Shown here piece after piece: positions 42,040-51,442 of a stretch of 64,000 nt of DNA. The stretch lies in NCBI RefSeq assembly GCF_005221325.1, contig NZ_CP039888.1, positions 1,860,001-1,924,000 on the forward strand. The letters run 5' to 3'. Under the pieces are notes generated by a model that was given only the letters and a program-made list of their open reading frames with translations, was not told where the DNA came from and did no database searches. A program made the position numbers and the translations under genes. Each line of letters opens with the position of its first letter. Position 1 is the stretch's first letter. Origin of the DNA: Agrobacterium tumefaciens (GTDB taxonomy: Bacteria; Pseudomonadota; Alphaproteobacteria; Rhizobiales; Rhizobiaceae).

Positions 42040-44592
42040 ATGGCATCCACTGACTATCAAGTCGACCTGACCAATTGCGATCGCGAACCCATCCACATTC
42101 CAGGTTACATTCAACCGCATGGCTGTCTGATCGCCTGCGACAATGCCCTTCGCATGGTCCTGCGCCATTCGGAAAACTGTCGCGACATTCTGGGCATCGA
42201 AGGCGATCTGAACGGCAGGACTGCCGAAGAGGTGCTCGGCAAAGACCTCGTCCACGATCTCCGCAACGCGCTGACAGTCACCGGCAGAACCACCCGCCCG
42301 GCCATGTTACCCGCGATGGAATCAAACGACGGCCGCAGCTTCGATATTTCGCTCCACCGCTACAAATCCACCACTATCATCGAATTCGAGCCCTCGGGCA
42401 GCGAGACGCAGCCGCTCGGTACGGCGCGCAAGATGGTGGACCGCATCCGCGAGGCTGACAGCGTCGAAAGCCTGATCTCCAGAACGACGCGCCTGATAAA
42501 GGCGACGCTGGGTTACGACCGGGTGATGATCTACCGTTTCGAGGAAGACGGCGCCGGCAAGGTCGTGTCGGAGGCAAAGCAGCCGGAGCTGGAAAGCTTT
42601 CTCGGGCAATATTTCCCCGCCAGCGATATTCCGCAGCAGGCCAGAACACTCTATCTCAAGAACACGCTACGCATCATCTCTGACGCCAGCGGCATCCGGA
42701 TTCCGGTCCTGCCGGCTGTCGATGCCTCCGGTGAGCCGCTCGATCTCTCTTACGCGCATCTGCGCAGCGTCTCGCCCATCCATTGCGAATATCTCCGCAA
42801 TATGGGTGTCGCCGCCGCCATGTCGATTTCGGTGATTGTCGATGGGGCGCTGTGGGGCCTGATCGCCTGCCATCATTATTCCCCGCGTGTGCTGACCATG
42901 CCGGTCCGGATCGCCGCGGAAATGTTCGGGGAATTTTTCTCCATGCATCTGCAGGTTCTGAAGCAGAAGCGCCGGCTCGATACCGTCAACCACGCCCATG
43001 CGGCGCTCGACCGTTTTCTCCGGCTTGCCGCCCATCACGCCAACATTGAAGAACTGCTGGTCGACAGTTTTCAGGATTTTTCCGATCTGATGCCCTGCGA
43101 CGGTGTCGGGCTATGGGTCGGGAACAACTGGCACAGCCAAGGCGCAACGCCGCCGCATGATGCCATTCCAAGGCTGGCGCGTTTCGTCGCTTCGGTTTCG
43201 GAAGGCAAGGTCTGGGCAACGCATGCCCTGTCGCAGGCCATACCGGAAGCGGAAATCTACGCCGGCACCGCAGCCGGAATGCTCGCTATCCCGCTCTCGC
43301 AGGTCAAGAACGACTACCTCCTGTTTTTCCGTAAGGAGATCGTGCAGAACCTGAACTGGGCCGGCAATCCGGAAAAGTCCTATGAGACCGGCCCGATGGG
43401 TGATCGCCTCACGCCGCGTAAAAGCTTCGCCATCTGGAAAGAGACCGTCCGCCTGCAGGCGCAGCCCTGGTCGGAAGCCGACCGGGAAATCGCCGAAGCG
43501 GCGAGAATCGCGCTTGTCGAGGTGGCATTCCATCACAGCGAGCTGATGGCCGGCGAAAGAGAGCGCGCCGAAGTGCGCCAGCGCATGCTGAACGAGGAGC
43601 TTAATCACCGCGTCAAGAATGTTCTCGCCATCATCAAATCGCTGGTCGGCAACCCCTCGCAGGAGGGCAAGACCCTGCAGGAATATGTCACCGCGCTGAA
43701 GGGCCGCATTCAGGCACTATCCTTTGCTCATGACCAGATCATTCGCGGCGAAGGCGGCGGTGCACTGCGCGATCTGGTGGAGGCCGAATTGTCGCCCCAT
43801 CGTTCGCCGGAAACAACGGTGAAGCTCGAAGGCCCCCAGATCACGCTCGATTCCCGCGCTTTCTCAGTGATGGCGCTGGTTCTGCACGAACTGGCAACGA
43901 ACGCCGCCAAATATGGCGCGCTTTCACAAAATGGCGGGCAGTTGCATGTGCGCTGGGATATTAACGAGAACCGCGATTGCGAAATATCGTGGCAGGAGAC
44001 CTTGCTGACCACGTTGCCTGCACCATCGCGCGCCGGTTTCGGCACGGCGCTGATCAGCCGCAGCATTCCCTACGATCTCGGCGGGCGCAGCACGATACGT
44101 TATTTGCCGAATGGGCTGGAGGCAGAGATTCTCCTGCCGTTCCGCCATGTTTCATCGACCTCGACAGCGTCCGAGACAAAAACCGAGGGGGAAACCGTGC
44201 CCCAACCCAGACATTACAACCGGGAGGAGCCGTTGAAAGTATTGCTCGTCGAAGACCAGATGCTGATTGCCATGGATGTCGAAAACATGCTGGAAGATAA
44301 TGGCATCAAGGCAATCGAAACCGCGACCTCGTCGGCCATGGCGCTTGAGAAGCTGAAAACCTATGTGCCTGACGTCGCCATTCTCGACATCAATCTCGGT
44401 TCCGACACCTCTATCCCCATCGCCCGCGAACTCCACCGCCGCGGCATCCCTTTCCTCTTCGCCACCGGTTATGCGGACGGCAGCATGGTGCCGGATGAAT
44501 TCGGCAATGTGCCGGTTATCCGCAAGCCCTATGACGAGGATGCGCTGATGGCGGGAATTGGGGTGTTGGTGGGGGATCCGGAGCGGGTATAG
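42040..44592 (+). CDS. agp2: Bacteriophytochrome Agp2-type, HWE histidine kinase with C-terminal receiver
   Basis: 850 aa. PAS (about 15-120), GAF (about 140-310), PHY (about 320-500), HWE kinase (about 510-715), receiver (about 735-845). Chromophore residues sit at the Agp2 positions: Cys13 for biliverdin attachment, Asp196 in PASDIP, His248 and His278. The kinase has ELNHRVKN (His near 523) and LVLHELATNAAKYGAL. The receiver phosphorylation Asp is near 783 in LDINLG. As in Agp2 of A. fabrum this would be a bathyphytochrome with a far-red (Pfr) dark state. It senses red/far-red light and likely signals within the same chain. No haem oxygenase is adjacent. The recognition rests on numbering and on memory of Agp2. 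Confidence 0.93.
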   Translation: MASTDYQVDLTNCDREPIHIPGYIQPHGCLIACDNALRMVLRHSENCRDILGIEGDLNGRTAEEVLGKDLVHDLRNALTVTGRTTRPAMLPAMESNDGRSFDISLHRYKSTTIIEFEPSGSETQPLGTARKMVDRIREADSVESLISRTTRLIKATLGYDRVMIYRFEEDGAGKVVSEAKQPELESFLGQYFPASDIPQQARTLYLKNTLRIISDASGIRIPVLPAVDASGEPLDLSYAHLRSVSPIHCEYLRNMGVAAAMSISVIVDGALWGLIACHHYSPRVLTMPVRIAAEMFGEFFSMHLQVLKQKRRLDTVNHAHAALDRFLRLAAHHANIEELLVDSFQDFSDLMPCDGVGLWVGNNWHSQGATPPHDAIPRLARFVASVSEGKVWATHALSQAIPEAEIYAGTAAGMLAIPLSQVKNDYLLFFRKEIVQNLNWAGNPEKSYETGPMGDRLTPRKSFAIWKETVRLQAQPWSEADREIAEAARIALVEVAFHHSELMAGERERAEVRQRMLNEELNHRVKNVLAIIKSLVGNPSQEGKTLQEYVTALKGRIQALSFAHDQIIRGEGGGALRDLVEAELSPHRSPETTVKLEGPQITLDSRAFSVMALVLHELATNAAKYGALSQNGGQLHVRWDINENRDCEISWQETLLTTLPAPSRAGFGTALISRSIPYDLGGRSTIRYLPNGLEAEILLPFRHVSSTSTASETKTEGETVPQPRHYNREEPLKVLLVEDQMLIAMDVENMLEDNGIKAIETATSSAMALEKLKTYVPDVAILDINLGSDTSIPIARELHRRGIPFLFATGYADGSMVPDEFGNVPVIRKPYDEDALMAGIGVLVGDPERV

Positions 44593-44620
44593 TAGGCGTT
44601 ATCCGTAACGGATCCTCCAC

Positions 44621-44694
44621 ATCCTCGGGCTTGTCCCGAGAATCTGCAACCCATTGGACGTGCTTGAATCCTTGGCACAAGCCGAAGGATGACG
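44621..44694 (+). repeat. Two-hairpin intergenic repeat, copy 4 (degenerate)
   Basis: The first arm CCTCGGG/CCCGAG is intact. The second has decayed (CTTGGCACAAGCCGAAGGAT). The internal ATCTGCAACC spacer start is kept. It lies between the convergent agp2 and DUF930 genes. Confidence 0.78.
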
Positions 44695-44725
44695 AATGGC
44701 AGGTCTCGGGACCGGCCGCCTATCC

Positions 44726-45712
44726 TCACTGAAATTGCGCAAAACCCCGCTTTTTTGCGTCTTCCGGGCTGACTTCATTCCCGATTTTAAAGCGGAATTC
44801 CGTCACGGTGTAATTTTCCAGATCGACTTCGCACTGGAATGAGACATCGTGCCAACCGTTACCCGTGTTGAACGCACCGCCGGAAGCGTCGATCGAATTG
44901 CCGGAAATCCTGCCTCCAGTGTCCGAATAGGGGATCATGCCTCTGGCGGCAAAACCCGCCCCCTGAATTTGAGCCAGGGCTTCGGTGCTGCAAAGCTGGA
45001 CGATACGGCGACGGGGCGGCAGATCGCCGAACATCTGTCGTCTCTGGGCCGGTGAAAGCATGGAGGAAGACAGCACATGTTTGGCGGCGGGAAGCTTCGC
45101 GGGTTTCTTTTCAGCAACCTCCGCAGGCTTTTCCTCCGCCGGCTTGGCCTGTGGCACGGGCGGCTGCTCCGGCTGTGTTTCTTCCTTTACGGTTGAAACG
45201 GCAATCTCCCCCTGCTCGGCGGAAGCCTGAAGATCGCTGTTGGCGGCGGGTGGTGCGGGCTTCTCCTCAACGGCCTTTTCAGGCTGGCTTTCGGGCTCCT
45301 CGGACGTTTCGCTCTTTTCCGCTTCCTCCGTCTTTCCCGGCTTATCTGCGGGGTCCGCCTGCGTCTCCTCCGGCCGCATCGCGATAGCCGGCAGCGTCGC
45401 CTGCGGCTGTGGCGAAGGTTTCACCTCCTCCTTTGGCGGTGGTGGCGGTGGCGGAGGTTGCGGTTTTTCCTCTTTCGCCGCCGCAGCCGGCGGCGGAGGC
45501 TCTTCCGTCTTCTTCTCCTCGGGCGGCGGCACGAGTTCGACGCTGACGCTCTCCGGTTCCTGCGGCTCGGCCATGCGTTCCGGCAATTCGAAAAAGAAGA
45601 GCGCGACGATGACAAGATGCAGCAAAACGGAGACAGGCACAGCCCATCCTCCACGCCGCCATTTGCTTGCCGAAACCTGTTGCATCCTGTCGAACCAAAT
45701 CGAGGCTGGCAT
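44726..45712 (-). CDS. DUF930 protein with TonB-like N-terminal anchor
   Basis: About 328 aa from ATG 45712; the frame is open to 45814 and ATG 45685 is a further option, none with a strong ribosome site. A single N-terminal helix (AVPVSVLLHLVIVALFFF) is followed by a very long disordered Pro/Glu/Lys region (about 60-220, runs of P and E). The C-terminal DUF930 domain holds SSSMLSPAQRRQMFGDLPPRRR and CSTEALAQIQ. The architecture imitates TonB/TolA: an anchor, a periplasm-spanning linker and a globular end. Lacks ExbB/ExbD neighbours. Function unknown; it lies downstream of rpoD on the same strand. Confidence 0.75.
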   Translation of the reverse strand: MPASIWFDRMQQVSASKWRRGGWAVPVSVLLHLVIVALFFFELPERMAEPQEPESVSVELVPPPEEKKTEEPPPPAAAAKEEKPQPPPPPPPPKEEVKPSPQPQATLPAIAMRPEETQADPADKPGKTEEAEKSETSEEPESQPEKAVEEKPAPPAANSDLQASAEQGEIAVSTVKEETQPEQPPVPQAKPAEEKPAEVAEKKPAKLPAAKHVLSSSMLSPAQRRQMFGDLPPRRRIVQLCSTEALAQIQGAGFAARGMIPYSDTGGRISGNSIDASGGAFNTGNGWHDVSFQCEVDLENYTVTEFRFKIGNEVSPEDAKKRGFAQFQ

Positions 45713-45778
45713 TTCCAGTAAAGCGGAATGCCTGTTTTCACACATAGGGCTTGTCGCAGAGTTCGCCAGTGCGGGAAA

Positions 45779-45811
45779 CAAAAAACCCGGCCAGCGCCGA
45801 CTGACCGGGTT
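45779..45811 (-). terminator. Terminator of rpoD
   Basis: Minus-strand AACCCGGTCAG pairs with CTGGCCGGGTT (one G-T pair), followed by a T-run (A-run at 45779-45785 on the plus strand). 23 bp past the rpoD stop. It overlaps the 5' end of the next gene's longest open frame, another reason to prefer the shorter start there. Confidence 0.85.
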
Positions 45812-45833
45812 CAATTTTGAAGGAAGCGGAAGC

Positions 45834-47888
45834 TTAGCTGTCGAGGAAGCTGCGCAGCTTTCTCGAGCGGCTCGGATGCTTCAGCTTGCGCAACGCCTTG
45901 GCTTCGATCTGACGAATACGTTCGCGCGTAACCGAGAACTGCTGGCCGACTTCTTCCAGCGTATGGTCGGTATTCATGCCGATGCCGAAGCGCATGCGCA
46001 GAACACGTTCCTCACGCGGCGTCAGCGACGCCAGAACGCGGGTCGTGGTTTCACGCAGGTTCGCCTGGATTGCGGCGTCGATCGGCAGCAGCGCGTTCTT
46101 GTCTTCGATGAAGTCACCGAGATGCGAATCCTCTTCGTCACCCACGGGGGTCTCGAGCGAAATCGGCTCCTTGGCGATCTTCAGAACCTTGCGCACCTTT
46201 TCAAGCGGCATGGCCAGCTTTTCCGCCAGCTCTTCCGGGGTCGGCTCGCGGCCGATCTCGTGCAGCATCTGGCGCGATGTACGGACGATCTTGTTGATCG
46301 TTTCGATCATGTGAACCGGGATACGGATCGTGCGGGCCTGGTCGGCGATCGAACGGGTGATAGCCTGCCTGATCCACCAGGTCGCATAGGTCGAGAACTT
46401 GTAACCGCGGCGGTATTCGAACTTGTCGACCGCCTTCATCAGGCCGATATTGCCTTCCTGAATGAGGTCGAGGAACTGCAGACCACGGTTGGTATACTTC
46501 TTCGCAATCGAAATCACCAGACGCAGGTTGGCTTCGACCATCTCCTTCTTGGCGATACGCGCTTCGCGCTCGCCCTTCTGCACCATCGAAACGATGCGGC
46601 GGAATTCGGCAATGGAAATGCCGGTTTCCGTGGAGAGGTTCTGGATTTCCTGACGGATTTCCCGGATCGTGTTGCTTTCCTCGCGGGCGAATTCCTTCCA
46701 GCCGCGCGCGGCCAGATTGGCGATCGACTTCATCCAGTTCGGATCGAGTTCCGCACCGTGATACTGCTCAAGGAAGCTGTCGCGCTTGACGCCGTAGGAT
46801 TCGGCAAGGCGCAGCAGGCGGCCTTCATTCTGCATCAGCCGCTTGGAAATGTCGTAGAGCTGCTCGACGAGGCTGTCGATACGATTCTGGTTCAGCGACA
46901 GCGACTTGACGGCCGTGATCAGCTGATCCTTCAGTTCCTTGTAACGACGCTCCTGGCCGGAAGACAGGGTGCCGGTGCAGGCCAAACGTGCCTCGACCTG
47001 CTGGTCCTGAAGCTTGCGCAGCTTCTTGTAGGTGTCGGCGATGGTGTCGAGCGTTTCCATGACCTGCGGGCGCAGTTCGGCTTCCATCGCGGCAAGCGAA
47101 AGATTGGACTCGTCGTCGTCCTCTTCTTCCTCTTCCGGCGGCAGGCCATCGCCACCCACGTCAGTCACGTCTTCGTCACCGGTCGGCGCGCGCAGCTTGC
47201 GGGTCTTTTCCTTCTCTTCGGCGGCCTTGCGGTCAGCCTCGATCTTTTCCGGGCTCTGGAACTGCGGAGCAGCCTTGGCTTCCGGACCGGAATAGGTCGT
47301 TTCGAGATCGATGATCTCGCGCAGCAGCGTCGTGCCTTCGTTGAGTTCGTCGCGCCAGATGATCAGCGCCTGGAACGTCAGCGGGCTTTCGCACAGGCCC
47401 GAAATCATCGTTTCGCGGCCGGCCTCGATGCGCTTGGCGATGGCGATTTCGCCTTCGCGCGACAGAAGCTCGACGGAACCCATTTCGCGCAGATACATGC
47501 GCACCGGGTCATCGGTACGGTCCGTCGGTTCTTTCTTCTTCGCGGTCGCAAGCGCCGTGCCGCCGGACGGTGCCAGTTCGCCGCCTTCGGACTCCTCATT
47601 GTCGGAATCGCTGTCGTCTTCGGCAGGCGCGGCTTCCTCGGCATCCTCGTCCTCGATCACGTTGATGCCCATATCGGACAGCATCGCCATCGTGTCTTCG
47701 ATCTGCTCGGAGGTCACTTCTTCGGACGGCAGGACGGAATTCAGCTCGTCCATCGTCACATAGCCGCGCTTCTTGGCGGCCTTGATCATCTTCTTGACCG
47801 CGTCATCCGAAAGATCGAGAAGCGGACCGTCCGTCGCACCGTCGCGTTCGTTTTCTGCTTCTTCGTTTTCTTTGACTTTGGTTGCCAT
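45834..47888 (-). CDS. rpoD: RNA polymerase sigma-70 factor (housekeeping)
   Basis: 684 aa, typical of alphaproteobacteria. Region 1.1 is N-terminal, followed by an acidic spacer (runs of E and D, about 65-110). Region 2 has [22 protein letters not shown] and [19 protein letters not shown] (core and -10 binding). Region 3 has [13 protein letters not shown]. Region 4 has [28 protein letters not shown] (-35 helix-turn-helix). It directs most transcription. It lies downstream of dnaG in the yqeY-dnaG-rpoD order, but a dnaG terminator separates them, so a dedicated promoter is expected in 47889-48180. Confidence 0.97.
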   Translation of the reverse strand: MATKVKENEEAENERDGATDGPLLDLSDDAVKKMIKAAKKRGYVTMDELNSVLPSEEVTSEQIEDTMAMLSDMGINVIEDEDAEEAAPAEDDSDSDNEESEGGELAPSGGTALATAKKKEPTDRTDDPVRMYLREMGSVELLSREGEIAIAKRIEAGRETMISGLCESPLTFQALIIWRDELNEGTTLLREIIDLETTYSGPEAKAAPQFQSPEKIEADRKAAEEKEKTRKLRAPTGDEDVTDVGGDGLPPEEEEEDDDESNLSLAAMEAELRPQVMETLDTIADTYKKLRKLQDQQVEARLACTGTLSSGQERRYKELKDQLITAVKSLSLNQNRIDSLVEQLYDISKRLMQNEGRLLRLAESYGVKRDSFLEQYHGAELDPNWMKSIANLAARGWKEFAREESNTIREIRQEIQNLSTETGISIAEFRRIVSMVQKGEREARIAKKEMVEANLRLVISIAKKYTNRGLQFLDLIQEGNIGLMKAVDKFEYRRGYKFSTYATWWIRQAITRSIADQARTIRIPVHMIETINKIVRTSRQMLHEIGREPTPEELAEKLAMPLEKVRKVLKIAKEPISLETPVGDEEDSHLGDFIEDKNALLPIDAAIQANLRETTTRVLASLTPREERVLRMRFGIGMNTDHTLEEVGQQFSVTRERIRQIEAKALRKLKHPSRSRKLRSFLDS

Positions 47889-48281
47889 CTATCTCGTCGC
47901 TTTCCCTGACGCTAACACCTGTTCCGCCGCATCGCCGTCCGCCCCTTGAGCATCCAGCGGTTTGCCGCGAATCACTGTCAGACACCTAACGGAGTGATCT
48001 TTAATTGCCGATTAACCACGGCAGCCTCAGGCAGAATGCAAAGACAGTGCACCCGGAAATGCTTGCTCATGCAATTTCTATCCGCCAAGGCTCATTCCAC
48101 CTTACTTTTCCTGAAATGGTGATTCCCGCTATTTCCCGCCCCGTCAAGCCTTTGAGGGCGAGACAGCCACGGAAATTCTCAAAAAAGGCCGCATTTTGCG
48201 GTTATCACCAGACTATCCCCTATTTAGGACGCTTGCCGCAAAAGGCAACCCCACACGTCTTTCTATTCTTGGCCAGCCCTC
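47889..48281 (-). promoter_or_regulatory. dnaG-rpoD intergenic region with rpoD promoter(s)
   Basis: 393 bp without a gene. The first 80-100 bp past dnaG holds a terminator (48181-48201). Further along, minus-strand TTGACG (48142-48147) is the best -35-like element, with no convincing -10 partner, so the promoter is not fixed. Nothing else was recognised. Confidence 0.5.
48181..48201 (-). terminator. Terminator after dnaG
   Basis: On the minus strand CCGCA-AAA-TGCGG is followed by CC and six T. It lies about 80 bp past the dnaG stop codon. Confidence 0.75.
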
Positions 48282-50267
48282 TCAGCCATGGCCGAAGGCC
48301 GGCCCCTTCACCCGGCCGGACATGACCCCGAAACCATCGATGATCGCTTCCTGATTTTCCATGCGGCCGATTTCCAGCTGCACTTCGGCAATCGCCCGCA
48401 CCAGAAGCGTGCCACGCTCGTCATCGGTCGCCTCGGCGATTTCCCGCTCCAGCTCCCGTTTCTGCCAGAGCAGGGATTTCGTCCTCTTGTGCAGCGAAAG
48501 CGCCTGCACGTAACCTTCGCGCGCATCCTCCATCGCCGCCTGTTCGGTCGCCGTCCACAGGCGGGCATTGCGCACCTGTTGATCCATGACCTTCAAAAGC
48601 GCCTCGAAACCCTGCTGCGACAGCCGTTCGATCAGCCCCGCCCGCGATATGTCCGCCGCACTCTCGGCCGCATAGGTCAGCACCGTCGACCACAGCCGCT
48701 GCAGATCGCGGCTCTCATAATCGATAGCGGCGATCTCGTCATATTCCTCCAGCAGCAACTCGGGATGGTTGACGATGGTAATAGCGAGAACGCTCTCCCG
48801 CAGAGACGGCTTGGTCTGATGCCCCCTGACAAGGCCGGATTGCGTCAGCCGGTCGGAAATGCTGCTGGCCGGTGCGGACATCGCCCCGCCCCGCCCGGGC
48901 GCATTGCGCTGGAAACCGCGACCGGCGCCCTGACCGCCCTCGCGGCGGAAATTCCCGCCCTGCGAGCCGCCCTGCTGAAAGCGCGGCTGGAAGAAACCAT
49001 TCAGCCTGTCGCGCATATCCTGCTGGTAAAAGCGGCGCACCGTTTCGTCGGCAATCACCGCAACGATCTGGCGCAGGCGGCTTTCAAGCTGAGCCCGTTT
49101 CTCTGGCGTATCGAAGGTAACGCCAGACGTCTCGCGGCTCCAGATCATCGCGGCAAGCGGCTTGGCTTCCGAAAGCACCCGGTCGAAGGGCGCGCGCCCC
49201 TCCAGCCGCACAAGATCATCCGGGTCCTTGCCGTCAGGCAATAGGGCAAAGCTGACGGAGCGATCCGGTTTGATATGCGGCAAGGCGAGATCGGCCGCAC
49301 GGTTGGCAGCGCGAATGCCGGCGCCATCGCCATCGAAGCAGAGAACCGGCTGCGGCGACATCTTCCAGAGGAGATCGAGCTGGCTTTCGGTTAACGCCGT
49401 ACCAAGCGGCGCGACGGCATTTTCGACACCGGCCTGATAAAGCGCGATGACATCCATATACCCTTCGACGGCGATGACCGTGCCGCCGGCGGCCTGCGAG
49501 GCGCGGCGCGCACGGGCGAAATTGTAGAGAACATTGCCCTTGTGAAAAAGCTCGGTCTCGTTGGAATTGAGATATTTCGCTACCGCATCCGCCGCCATGG
49601 CGCGGCCGCCAAAGGCGATAACCTTCTCACGGGACGACAGGATCGGGAACATAATGCGGTCGCGGAACCGGTCATAGGAGACCGGTACATTTTCATGCAC
49701 CACCAGCCCGCAGGCCTCCATCTGCTCCTTGGACACGCCCTTGCTTGCAAGATGCTCCTTCAGCGCATTGCGGCTATCAGGCGCATAACCCAGCCGGAAG
49801 GTCTCGATGGTACGCCCGGTCAACCCGCGATCCCGTAGATAAGCCCGCGCCCGCGCGCCGAGCGCGGTCTGCAACTGATCCTGAAAGAACAGCGTCGCCA
49901 TTTCCATGACGTCCTGCAACGAAGTGCGCTCGCGCTCGCGCTTCTCCGCCTGCGGATCGGGCTGCGGCATGGAAATGCCGGCCATATCGGCGATCTGTTG
50001 CACGGCTTCCGGGAAACTTAAGCCCTCAAGCTCCGTCAGAAAGCGGAAATGATCGCCGGAAACGCCGCAACCAAAGCAATGATACCGCCCCTTGCGGTCC
50101 TCGCAATGAAAGCTCGGGCTTTTTTCGCCATGGAACGGGCAGCAGGCCCAATAATCCCCCCGGGGCGCATTGGTCTTCTTCTTGTCCCAGGACACACGTC
50201 GGCCGATCACATCGGAGATGTTCACGCGGTCGCGTATCTCATCGAGGAAAGAATTGGAAAAGCGCAT
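48282..50267 (-). CDS. dnaG: DNA primase
   Basis: 661 aa. The N-terminal CHC2 zinc ribbon reads CPFHGEKSPSFHCEDRKGRYHCFGC within residues about 40-65. The TOPRIM core (about 255-345) has IAVEGYMDVIALYQAG and VLCFDGDGAG, the metal-binding Glu and DxD. An N-terminal RNA-polymerase domain includes YDRFRDRIMFPI. A Gly/Arg-rich linker (about 425-465) leads to the DnaB-interacting C-terminal domain. It makes RNA primers at the replication fork. yqeY lies upstream on the same strand and rpoD downstream. Confidence 0.97.
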   Translation of the reverse strand: MRFSNSFLDEIRDRVNISDVIGRRVSWDKKKTNAPRGDYWACCPFHGEKSPSFHCEDRKGRYHCFGCGVSGDHFRFLTELEGLSFPEAVQQIADMAGISMPQPDPQAEKRERERTSLQDVMEMATLFFQDQLQTALGARARAYLRDRGLTGRTIETFRLGYAPDSRNALKEHLASKGVSKEQMEACGLVVHENVPVSYDRFRDRIMFPILSSREKVIAFGGRAMAADAVAKYLNSNETELFHKGNVLYNFARARRASQAAGGTVIAVEGYMDVIALYQAGVENAVAPLGTALTESQLDLLWKMSPQPVLCFDGDGAGIRAANRAADLALPHIKPDRSVSFALLPDGKDPDDLVRLEGRAPFDRVLSEAKPLAAMIWSRETSGVTFDTPEKRAQLESRLRQIVAVIADETVRRFYQQDMRDRLNGFFQPRFQQGGSQGGNFRREGGQGAGRGFQRNAPGRGGAMSAPASSISDRLTQSGLVRGHQTKPSLRESVLAITIVNHPELLLEEYDEIAAIDYESRDLQRLWSTVLTYAAESAADISRAGLIERLSQQGFEALLKVMDQQVRNARLWTATEQAAMEDAREGYVQALSLHKRTKSLLWQKRELEREIAEATDDERGTLLVRAIAEVQLEIGRMENQEAIIDGFGVMSGRVKGPAFGHG

Positions 50268-50596
50268 GGGTTACCTGTTCGAGGCCAGTCTTTCATATAA
50301 GCGCAGAAAGGCTTGAGCACCAACCCAAAGAAAGACAATACCCGATATTCACAGGCCACAGAGATGAAAACCAACGCCGCCATTGCGCCTGCTTCCGGCA
50401 AATTTATGGCAGTGCAACATCACTAAAAATTATGTTTTTGTAATTTGAGCGGCGCGTTGCGACGATGTAAAAACAAAACACAGTCAAAGGCAGTGTTTGA
50501 AATTTCCATACACCTGCCGACACCCGCAGGCACGTCCCCCCGAAAAAGCCTGCGTGGAAGAGCATTTTGATCCGCCGGAATGCATCTTCGTCGGCA
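50268..50596. other. Non-coding stretch between dnaG and the yqeY terminator
   Basis: About 330 bp. No gene seen. It is AT-rich around 50420-50500 (AAAAATTATGTTTTTGTAAT), where the dnaG promoter on the minus strand is expected. I could not assign boxes with confidence. Confidence 0.5.
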
Positions 50597-50632
50597 GAAA
50601 AAAGGCAGGGTAGCCATGGCTACCCTGCCTTT
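50597..50632 (-). terminator. Terminator of yqeY, a 32 bp perfect palindrome
   Basis: 50601-50632 is a perfect inverted repeat centred on CCATGG (AAAGGCAGGGTAGC and its complement). Beyond it, the minus strand reads TTTTTT. It lies 23 bp past the stop of yqeY. Confidence 0.85.
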
Positions 50633-50654
50633 ACTTTTTCGGAAGTGGCGAAAG

Positions 50655-51107
50655 CTACTTCAGCAAATCCTTGACGACGCCGGAGGCCTTCGCAAAGTCG
50701 ATCTGGCCGGGATAACGCTCTTTCAGCGCATTCATGCACTTGCCCATGTCGCGCAGGCCGGATGCGCCGGTCTCAGTGATGACGGCCTGGCAGAGTTCGC
50801 GCACCTTCTCAGCCGGGATTTCTTCCGGCATGAATTCCTTGATGATGACGATTTCTTCGCGCTCCTGAGCGGCAAGCTCAGGACGGCCGGCACCCTCATA
50901 GATGGTGGCGGACTCTTCCCGCTGCTTCACCATCTTGGTCAGGATCTGCATGATGTCCTCATCGCTGACGGGGTCCTTGCCCACGCCGCGATTGGCGATA
51001 TCGCGATCCTTGATGGCCGTCTGGATGAGACGCACGGTCGATGTGCGGCGCGCATCACGAGCCTTCAGCGATTCCTTCAAAGTATTAGCGAACGTGTCGC
51101 GCAGCAT
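50655..51107 (-). CDS. yqeY: YqeY-family protein (GatB/YqeY domain)
   Basis: 150 aa, standard length. Helical GatB/YqeY fold: ESLKARDARRTSTVRLIQTAIKDRDI, KMVKQREESATIYEGAGRPELAAQEREEI, AVITETGASGLRDMGKCMNALKERYPGQIDFAKAS is the tail of the domain (residues about 108-142). Related to the tRNA-binding tail of the amidotransferase GatB but free-standing. Function is not established. Its place upstream of dnaG and rpoD is conserved in many alphaproteobacteria, where rpsU is absent from the macromolecular-synthesis order. Confidence 0.93.
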   Translation of the reverse strand: MLRDTFANTLKESLKARDARRTSTVRLIQTAIKDRDIANRGVGKDPVSDEDIMQILTKMVKQREESATIYEGAGRPELAAQEREEIVIIKEFMPEEIPAEKVRELCQAVITETGASGLRDMGKCMNALKERYPGQIDFAKASGVVKDLLK

Positions 51108-51269
51108 TTTTCTTCTCCTTGGGAAAGCTCATTCCGCAGCTTCCTGATCGGCAAACTTTCCGCCTTATTTTTCGCAACGACATAAACGAGCAAACACGCT
51201 CAAGCAAATCAATTGCATAAGCCCTTGAATCTACGACAGCTTAAATCCGCGTAAATCTTGGCCCTGCGG

Positions 51270-51298
51270 TTGACCGCTTGGGCTGCTTTCGTTATTTT
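51270..51298 (+). promoter_or_regulatory. carA promoter
   Basis: TTGACC (51270-51275), 17 bp, TATTTT (51293-51298), about 145 bp before the carA start. The leader contains a GC hairpin (CCCCTGCCT/AGGCGGGG near 51396-51420), which may influence carA expression. The rest of the 335 bp yqeY-carA gap holds no gene that I can support. Confidence 0.6.
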
Positions 51299-51442
51299 CC
51301 GGCACCTGCACGAGATTTTAACGAAGGGTCGGAACGCGAGCTTTATCGCGCGCCCCTTTATGTCACGAAGCCTGCGACAAAAATGGCCCCTTACCCCCTG
51401 CCTTTCAAGAGGCGGGGTGCGAAGCGGCAGAAACGGAACGAG

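Noticed and set aside
45240..47909. 889-codon plus-strand open frame opposite rpoD and the DUF930 gene
   Set aside because: It is the mirror of two real genes. The Gly/Ser-rich start reflects the Pro/Glu linker of the DUF930 protein read backwards.
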